A stretch of 64,000 nucleotides of DNA, from NCBI GenBank assembly GCA_013339895.1, contig JABACO010000008.1, forward strand, positions 2,215,618 to 2,279,617, in the 5' to 3' direction. The position numbers and the translations under genes were made by a program. The DNA comes from Ephydatia muelleri (lineage: Eukaryota; Porifera; Demospongiae; Spongillida; Spongillidae). Below the pieces are notes generated by a model, which was not told the origin of the DNA, ran no database searches, and worked only from the letters and a program-made list of their open reading frames with translations. The stretch's first letter is position 1. Each line of letters starts with the position of its first letter. This document shows positions 58,201 to 64,000 of this stretch, piece by piece.

Positions 58201-59552
58201 GCAGAGAAGGATGGCCAGTGAAGGCCATGCCAGACGACCAAGCACAGGAGTATTCAGTGGAACAGTTCAGGAAACTTTCAGTGTCACTGTCCACAGTGCA
58301 TGGGTGCCTACTTCATGGAACAAGAGTTGTTATTCCGCCCACTCTTCAACCACAAGTCCTGGAACTACTTCATCTAGGCCATTTTGGGATTCAGCGAATG
58401 AAACAACTGGCACGCACAGCAGTGTATTGGCCCGGGATTGATACAGACATCACAAATCAATGCCATCGGTGCCAAACCTGTGCAGAACACCAGACCAAAC
58501 CTGCCAAGCCCGCTAACCACCCGTGGATGCTACCGGAGAAACCGTGGAGCCGAATCCATGTGGATCACGCCATTAATTTTCTGGGAACCAATTGGTTGGT
58601 ACTGGTGGATGCGTATTCCAAATACCCATGTATTCATCCCACTACTTCAACGTCAACTAAAGCTACGACAGACTTGTTGGAAGAGGACTTCGCCCATTTT
58701 GGCTACCCGCACACCATCGTTTCTGACAATGCTACAACCTTCTCGTCGGAAGAATTTCAAGCATGGTGTCGGGAAAGGGGTATCATTCACCTCACAGGTG
58801 CACCCTATCACCCTGCTACAAATGGAGCAGCAGAGCGTCTGGTGCAGACCTTCAAAAGAGCTCTTGTGAAGTCCTCGCTCCCACCAAAGTCTGCTCTTCA
58901 ACAGTTCCTCATGCAGTACCGTAGGACGCCTCTGGTAGTGGGATATTCGCCAAGCGAGTTCCTCAACGGTCGGCAAATACGGAGCAAAATTGATATCCTG
59001 CTTCCTTCACCTGCACATATTGTTCAGGGACGGCAAGCAAGAGAAGCCACAAAATCACAAGCGGAGGAAATCAGTGACCAACAAGCAGTTCATCACATTT
59101 TCAAGGTGGGAATGCCGTGTTATGCCCTGTATTGTGGCCCAAGGCGAGACAAGGACCCTAGATGGGTTCCAGCCGTGGTCACGAAAGTATTTGGTACCCG
59201 CAGTGTGAACGTTCGAGTCCTCCCAAAGGGAAGTACGTGGCGACGTCACATTGAGCAACTGAGGCCAAGGTATGGTGTTCATGAAGATGCCGATCCCGGG
59301 GAACCTCCATCGTCCTTCCACACACGGGAAACTACTACTGCTACTGACCAGCCCTCAGGGGTACGTCATGACACAGCCCATTCAGGGGTACGTCATGACA
59401 CAGCCCATTTGGAAGAGGGGACTAAGGTGGCAACACATATTCCTCCCTTACCTCAAGCCATACCAAAGAGGTCTACTCGTAACCCTCGTCTTCCCACGGG
59501 TACAGAGTATGGTCCCGGGAATCCTAGGAGGTCAGCAAGACTTCACACGTGA
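55257..59552 (+). CDS. gag-pol: Gag-Pol polyprotein of the second Gypsy element
   Basis: A single 1431-residue frame from ATG, 33 bases after the LTR. Domains in order: Gag capsid-like (1-260); two CCHC knuckles, CPRCGKTDHASKDC and CHFCQKLGHIESAC (about 266-300); aspartic protease with VDTGAADNF (about 344); reverse transcriptase with YLDDILVSG (about 655); RNase H with CDASEVGLGAVLF (about 802); integrase zinc domain with HLGHFGIQRMKQ and C-x2-C (about 1040-1080); integrase core with VDH, SDNATTF and NGAAERL (about 1100-1190); and a basic C-terminal tail containing a 27-bp tandem duplication. Gag and Pol are fused in one frame, so no frameshift or stop read-through is needed. It looks whole. 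Proteolysis by the internal protease would release the parts. Confidence 0.95.
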   Translation: MAELGELIKLFQRQMDSQREQTEALVAAIAKGLDKPMPAPSIPSFPPFDSTSELWTDYLARFYTFIGANSVPENKTAQVFLTSQSKVTYKLLCNLASQQSPAKDINDLTIDEIIDFMKNQFDPARYIVRERFKFWSEMQRKPGETIHELAARIRQDAVTCDFPSIKDPLDEAMRTRFMCSVNNEAVLKALFKVKDSELTFAKAISTAVETEDAARVAKETVYGAKHTSIQQTPVHKIQATKKRTSPVNLKPGFMFGSQKKDFPKGTCPRCGKTDHASKDCPHMNSICHFCQKLGHIESACLQKRRGSQPVKNITKFETKTVKSISSIPQLQQHVRIQGQDFIFEVDTGAADNFCSHDFWVKLGRPSLKPATCRYEVANGQPLHTLGTFKAVTSLQGAESKNIILTFTVTNSTRLNLLGRNAIVQLGVNVQALLGVHVHSKDQLKDDFSVKPVFENLQPDAQLQMACQGLCEEFPDLFKKELGCLTGFELEVKFKENAAPVFCKPRTVPFAIQDDLNQAYEAGIAKGVWKPVQFNDYGTPVVPIRKKGALGQPAKIRVCGDYSVTVNSQLETHRYRMPLPDDLMRKLSGGYGFSKVDLADAYNQIKLGPESQKRLALSTHRGVLLQCRLPFGISSAPGYFQEVMDKMTADLQGVCVYLDDILVSGDTASSHLQNLRALFQRLQERGLRCRLEKCSFAQPSVEYLGFIISNHGIAKGHKVDAVVSMPAPTDVSSLRSFLGSVQFYNKFLSNLATITDPLYRLTKKGIQWKWGSEEQATFQKLKDMLCADTVLAHFDPSLLVGVSCDASEVGLGAVLFHRYADGSERPIANISKTLTDTQRRYSQIQKEALAIVFSLKKFHQFLYGRRFILVTDHRPLIALFGPTKATPALAANRLARWALMLSQYDVPDYSIEYRRTADHGNADALSRLPAGPDATFDSEESEADIDTVCTIKVISLQLNPADPGVLAKESAKDPVIANVMRYCREGWPVKAMPDDQAQEYSVEQFRKLSVSLSTVHGCLLHGTRVVIPPTLQPQVLELLHLGHFGIQRMKQLARTAVYWPGIDTDITNQCHRCQTCAEHQTKPAKPANHPWMLPEKPWSRIHVDHAINFLGTNWLVLVDAYSKYPCIHPTTSTSTKATTDLLEEDFAHFGYPHTIVSDNATTFSSEEFQAWCRERGIIHLTGAPYHPATNGAAERLVQTFKRALVKSSLPPKSALQQFLMQYRRTPLVVGYSPSEFLNGRQIRSKIDILLPSPAHIVQGRQAREATKSQAEEISDQQAVHHIFKVGMPCYALYCGPRRDKDPRWVPAVVTKVFGTRSVNVRVLPKGSTWRRHIEQLRPRYGVHEDADPGEPPSSFHTRETTTATDQPSGVRHDTAHSGVRHDTAHLEEGTKVATHIPPLPQAIPKRSTRNPRLPTGTEYGPGNPRRSARLHT

Positions 59553-59597
59553 AACAACTATCCTTTCATTCCGGGAACCTCAGGGCTGGCGGGAAGG

Positions 59598-59781
59598 TGT
59601 TATGGTTAATTATAAGTGTATTCATAGATTCTAGAACATTCTATGAATTTGCCCTTATAAGGTACTGTTAGGCACGTGTGGTTCAATTCTTCATTATACG
59701 AGTGTGCGTTATTTAGTGTTCTTGTTCTCTGTCGCTGTAACTTTCATTCAAATAATCTTTGGTGTGTTCAGAAACACAACA
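59598..59781 (+). repeat. 3' LTR of the second Gypsy element
   Basis: 184 bp, matching the 5' LTR. It starts 45 bases after the gag-pol stop, behind a purine-rich GGCGGGAAGG stretch. Confidence 0.95.
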
Positions 59782-59786
59782 GTATT

Positions 59787-60180
59787 TTATATGTACTGTG
59801 TGGTTTGTGTGTGACATGTGCTGTGTATTTCTGTGTGTGTTTTGTGTTGTCATATGTGCTGTATTTTTGGGTGATATGTGCTGTGTGAGTATATGTGCTG
59901 TGTGTTTGTGTGCTGCTTTGTGCAGTGCTAAAACAACTAACCCTTCCCCCACCTAGGTGTTTGATTGTCTTTTGTCTTTGACTGTGTGTGTGTGTGTGTA
60001 TCCTCGCATCTGTGTGTTGTTGACTGTATTTGTGTGGCTGTATTGCAGTGTTTGTGTGGTATGAGCATTTAAACTGGTGTGTTTTGTATGCTGGCTGCTT
60101 GTGTCAACCTATCAGGTGCTAAAACAACTCATCCTTCCCCCACCTAGGTGTTTGATTGTCTTTTTGTGGTCACACCTTTG

Positions 60181-60216
<36 letters not shown>

Positions 60217-60877
60217 ATCTGTGTGTTGTTGACTGTGTGTGGCTGTATTGCAGTGTTTGTGTGGTATGAGCATTTGAACTAGTGTGTTTTGTGTGCTTGC
60301 ATGGTAAAACCAAAATCCGTCCTCAACTGAGGAGGTAATTAATTTGGTTGATATGTCAGTCTTAAGCAGTGGTTCGTGTCCTCTTGGGCGCAGCAAATCG
60401 AACACTTCATCTGGAGCATCCCGCCGGACAAAAAGAAATAAACTTTTCATGGCAACTATCGTATGCTGTGTCCTTCACACTCTCGTTATCATGATGATGA
60501 AGCAAATGGCTAGATGAACAACACACCTGGTTCTCTGTAACATATGATGCGCTGGGTGGAGACATTTAACAACATGATTTAACAGTTGTGTAAAATATGT
60601 ATACTAGTATGAGATTGTAATTGTAATCTAAAAATGATTTTATAATAATTAAATTGAAATTGTTTCCGCACTGCATGCAAGATGTCGAAGGAGGATTCTC
60701 TAGTTAATGATACTGTGTTCCAGGACCAATTGCGTGCAGCCCTAAAAAGACACTTGCGGGCTCTGCGCTGGTCGAACGATCATCGTCTCAGACTCATTCG
60801 TCTGCATCAGCCAGCAACGAGAGTCCCCGCGTCACCGACAATCGTCCTCAACAGGATCTGTGCATACTCCGATAGTC
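59787..60877. other. Interior of the IS3EU-like transposon, GT-rich, with a ~195-bp direct repeat
   Basis: Low-complexity GT-rich DNA. A segment near 59922-60000 (GCTAAAACAACT, CCTTCCCCCACCTAGGTGTT) recurs near 60116-60200. A (GT)n run is at 60185-60214. The open frames at 60112-60450 (minus) and 60682-60897 (plus) have no domain I recognise. The plus one runs into the inverted repeat. Confidence 0.6.
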
Positions 60878-61805
60878 ACGTAGTCGTGAAGCAATAGGAT
60901 CCATTACTGCCAGTAGCATCATAACAGTGGATCTAGATGAGTGATGTATGTCAAGGAGGATCACGTGTACCTCACCCAAAGATGAGGCTACCTTTTAATG
61001 GTGTACCGGTACTTCAATTGTAGCAATCTCCACATTGCCCGGTATCCGAGGCAGCAGTTGGACGTTTGAAGTTCATTCTATGCCCCCCACGTGGAGACGT
61101 CACGCCACTCTGTATTTGCATAGCCCGGCAAAAAGTACTGACCTTAATGGCCTGATGTACAAGTGTAAGGCGTGTTTCCACAACGTTGCGCCGTTTAAGT
61201 CCCAGCGCAGCGAGCCTTTTCTTGAGCCATGTTAGCCTGAAGGTATAGCGATGCCGTTAGTTTACTGCTACAGCGCCAGTGTAGCCAGCATACACACTAA
61301 CCCAACAACCACGTGGTGCATTAGCCGAGTATTACCAGGATTGTCTTCTGCTGCCTCCAGTATCGCACTATTAGCCCTGCATGTGCATGTATATGCATCG
61401 TTACCTGATAGTGATATGCTAACTTACGGTCGACTATTGGGTCGTCTCTGTGAACCATACTGCTCTACATGTACTATCGAATAGTATAAAATTACGTGAC
61501 GTCATGCAAGGTACCACCTATATATCCCATAGTACGTTTGGCTGGTCGGTCGGAGAAACGGTCCGCTGTTCGATCTCAAAAATAGACCGTTGTTCGATCC
61601 CAAATATAGACCGTTGTTTGATCCCAAAAATAGATCAATGCGCGGTAGCGGAAGTGAATGATCGTTTGATCGCGGAATGGGATCGATCGCAGAATCGGAC
61701 CGCTGCTCCATTGCTCGAACACGGAATCGGACCGTCGCTATATTGTTCAATCAAAAAACCGCTTGTCGTACAATGTTTGGTCGCGCGACCTCCAGGGCCA
61801 CCGTA
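60878..61805 (-). repeat. Right terminal inverted repeat of the IS3EU-like transposon
   Basis: Reverse complement of 54152-54670, with an extra segment of about 413 bp at 61063-61475 that is absent from the left arm. The junctions are TTGGA|CG on one side and CTA|TCGAATAG on the other. No target duplication borders the extra segment, so a deletion in the left arm is as likely as an insertion here. Confidence 0.88.
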
Positions 61806-61811
61806 CATGAG

Positions 61812-62107
61812 AGCTTCATTGTCTCCACGGGAGGAAACTGGCATGACATCTTGAATTCTTGATATATAGGTGAACACTAGCTTCATACAGTCCAAAGAAG
61901 GCCAAATAAAACGCTTCTCCGGATCCTTCTAGCCATTTGTTTTATGAATGAGAAGGTGGTGATTTAAGATTCACAGACCATTTCATAACAGCTGCGTGTG
62001 ATACTTAATACAATTCCTATTCAAAGCAACAGTTTTACTTTTGTTCCTTGCCACCCTGTGCCTACTTCTCACATTTGTACTAGTGCAGAACCTTGAACCT
62101 CCTACAA
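61812..62107. other. No gene recognised
   Basis: Short AT-rich interval between the transposon and the minisatellite. Confidence 0.5.
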
Positions 62108-63905
62108 TAGTATTATTATTGGACACTATGGGGAGTAGTATTATTGGTCATTACAGGGAGTAGTATTATTGGACACTATGGAGCTGTGTTATTGGACACT
62201 ATGGGGAGTAGTATTATTGGACACTATAGGGAGTAGTATTATTGGACACTATAGGGAGTAGTATTATTGGACACTATGGGGAGTAGTATTATTGGACACT
62301 ATGGGGAGTAGTATTATTGGACACTATGGGGAGTAGTATTATTGACACTATAGGGAGTAGTATTATTGGACACTACAGGGGGTAGTATTATTGGACACTA
62401 CGGAGCAGTGTTATTGGACACTATGGGAAGTAGTATTATTGGACACTATAGGGAGTAGTATTATTGGACACTATGGGGAGTAGTATTATTGGACACTATG
62501 GGGAGTAGTATTATTGGACACTATGGGGAGTAGTATTATTGGACACTATGGGGAGTAGTATTATTGGACACTACAGGGAGTAGTATTATTGGACACTACA
62601 GAGCTGTGTTATTGGACACTATGGGGAGTAGTATTATTGGACACTATGGGGAGTAGTATTATTGGACACTACGGAGCGGTGTTATTGGACACTATGGGAA
62701 GTAGTATTATTGGACACTATAGGGAGTAGTATTATTGGACACTATAGGGAGTAGTATTATTGGACACTACAGGGAGTAGTATTATTGGACACTACGGAGC
62801 TGTGTTATTGGACACTATAGGGAGTAGTATTATTGGACACTACGGGGAGTAGTAATATTGGACACTATGGGGAGTAGTATTATGGGGAGTAGTATTATTG
62901 GACACTATGGGGAGTAGTATTATTGGACACTATATTATTGGACACTATGGGGAGTAGTATTATTGGACACTATATTATTGGACACTATGGGGAGTAGTAT
63001 TATTGGACACTATGGGGAGTAGTATTATTGGACACTATGGGGAGTAGTATTATTGGACACTATGGGGAGTAGTATTATTGGACACTACAGGGAGTAGTAT
63101 TATTGGACACTACAGAGCTGTGTTATTGGACACTATGGGGAGTAGTATTATTGGACACTATGGAGCTGTGTTATTGGACACTACAGGGAGTAGTATTATT
63201 GGACACTATAGGGAGTAGTATTATTGGACACTATAGGGAGTAGTATTATTGGACACTATGGGGAGTAGTAATATTGGACAATATGGGGAGTAGTATTATT
63301 GGACACTATGGGGAGTAGTATTATTGGACACTATGGGGAGTAGTATTATTGGACACTATAGGGAGTAGTATTATTGGACACTATGGGGAGTAGTATTATT
63401 GGACACTACAGGGAGTAGTATTATTGGACACTACAGAGCTGTGTTATTGGACACTATGGGGAGTAGTATTATTGGACACTATGGGGAGTAGTATTATTGG
63501 TCATTACAGGGAGTAGTATTATAGGACACTATAGGGAGTAGTATTATTGGACACTTTGGGGAGTAGTATTAGTGGACACTATAGGGAGTAGTATTATTGG
63601 ACAATATGGGGAGTAGTATTATTGGACTTTATGGGGAGTAGTATTATTGGACACTATAGGGAGTAGTATTATTGGACACTATGGGGAGTAGTATTATTGG
63701 ACACTATAGGGAGTAGTATTATTGGACACTATGGGGAGTAGTATTATTGGACACTATAGGGAGTAGTATTATTGGACACTATGGGGAGTAGTATTATTGG
63801 ACACTATAGGGAGTAGTATTATTGGACACTTTGGGGAGTAGTATTAGTGGACACTATGGGGAGTAGTATTATTGGACACTATGGGGAGTAGTATTATTGG
63901 ACACT
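62108..63905 (+). repeat. Minisatellite, 25-bp unit, about 70 copies
   Basis: Head-to-tail units of ATTATTGGACACTATGGGG followed by AGTAGT, with TATGGGG, TATAGGG and TACAGGG variants. A distinct shorter unit containing GGAGCTGTGTT or AGAGCTGTGTT recurs at irregular intervals, which hints at a higher-order structure. No coding potential. Confidence 0.97.
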
Positions 63906-64000
63906 AGTAAGCACCATATGGCTTTTCAGACACACACTCTTATTTATGCAACCAGTGGAAGAGCTATTAAGAAATTTCATCAAGAAGTCTACCATATTGA
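63906..64000. other. Unique flank after the minisatellite
   Basis: 95 bases of unique-looking sequence. Nothing is recognised. Confidence 0.4.

Larger units (their letters stand above)
55040..59781 (+). mobile_element. Ty3/Gypsy LTR retrotransposon, looks whole and recent
   Basis: A 4742-bp element with 184-bp LTRs that appear identical by eye, TG...CA ends, and a 5-bp duplication GTATT (55035-55039 and 59782-59786). It has a primer-binding site for tRNA-Ser and one uninterrupted gag-pol frame of 1431 codons. LTR identity points to a very recent insertion. No breaks are seen. It sits in the IS3EU-like transposon just after the transposase fragment. Confidence 0.95.
54152..61805 (+). mobile_element. 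DNA transposon with long terminal inverted repeats, IS3EU-like, hosting a Gypsy element
   Basis: The termini read TACGGTGGCCCTGGAGGTCG on both strands, and the element is flanked by a 6-bp duplication CATGAG. The inverted repeats are about 519 bp (left, 54152-54670) and about 928 bp (right, 60878-61805). The right arm has about 413 bp (61063-61475) absent from the left. A transposase fragment with an integrase-like fold lies just inside the left arm. From memory, 6-bp duplications and TAY ends are features of the IS3EU superfamily. A whole Gypsy retrotransposon (55040-59781) was inserted later, so most of the 7.65 kb is cargo. The element cannot encode a full transposase here. Confidence 0.75.

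Noticed and set aside
60112-60450. 112-codon minus-strand frame inside the IS3EU-like transposon
   Set aside because: Its second half is CA-repeat translation. The first half has no recognised family.
62108-63905. Regular repeat array considered as CRISPR-like
   Set aside because: The units are contiguous with no unique spacers and the genome is animal. It is a minisatellite.

Overview
The window is eukaryotic genomic DNA from an invertebrate animal, most likely a demosponge. This is inferred from three things: intron-split genes with short phase-consistent exons, ankyrin, Roc/COR and Death-domain exons of the type expanded in sponges, and a dense load of transposons and fold-back repeats. 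The species cannot be fixed from the sequence alone.

Layout. Positions 1-1390 hold no gene I can support. Positions 1391-4222 (+) carry a nearly complete five-exon animal lipoxygenase that resembles 5-lipoxygenase from the PLAT domain to the terminal isoleucine. A perfect-centred palindrome follows at 4361-4526. From about 7.19 to 15.82 kb (+) is a decayed P-element-type transposase gene. It is split by a broken Ty3/Gypsy element (7852-14664). The 5' LTR of that element is in turn split by an integrase-encoding DNA transposon of Ginger type (7969-10058), which has CCGG target duplications and its own fold-back inside an intron. The order of insertion can be read directly: P-type, then Gypsy, then Ginger-like.

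Positions 16114-16984 are a short terminal-inverted-repeat element containing another fold-back. Positions 18090-21560 (-) are the remains of an uncharacterised family with transposase-like D motifs. Positions 23513-24300 are a 790-bp near-perfect inverted repeat.

Positions 24.5-46 kb are a locus of ankyrin and Death-domain exons on both strands, invaded by non-LTR retrotransposon fragments (26.6-30.1 kb and 40.5-41.4 kb). On the plus strand, ankyrin exons (32.6-38.0 kb), a fibronectin III exon (42.1 kb), a Roc-COR-like GTPase exon (43.1-45.0 kb) and a Death domain (45.6-45.8 kb) follow in an order that recalls DAPK and ROCO proteins without a kinase. A tandem Death-domain gene end lies at 30.77-32.02 kb.

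After that come a Kelch-like exon (-) near 47.8-48.0 kb, a small multi-exon gene of unknown function (about 50.75-52.06 kb, +) and a THAP-domain fragment at 53.7 kb. Positions 54152-61805 are a DNA transposon with about 520-bp terminal inverted repeats, 6-bp target duplications and a transposase fragment resembling IS3EU. It hosts a whole-looking, recent Ty3/Gypsy element (55040-59781) with identical 184-bp LTRs. The window ends in a 1.8-kb minisatellite of 25-bp units (62108-63905).

Apart from the two candidate immune or apoptosis-type genes, the genes do not form a shared pathway. The main story is layered transposition around a lipoxygenase and a Death/ankyrin/ROCO gene cluster. Exon limits were read by eye from splice consensus, phase and homology remembered from protein families. 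Nothing was searched against a database.
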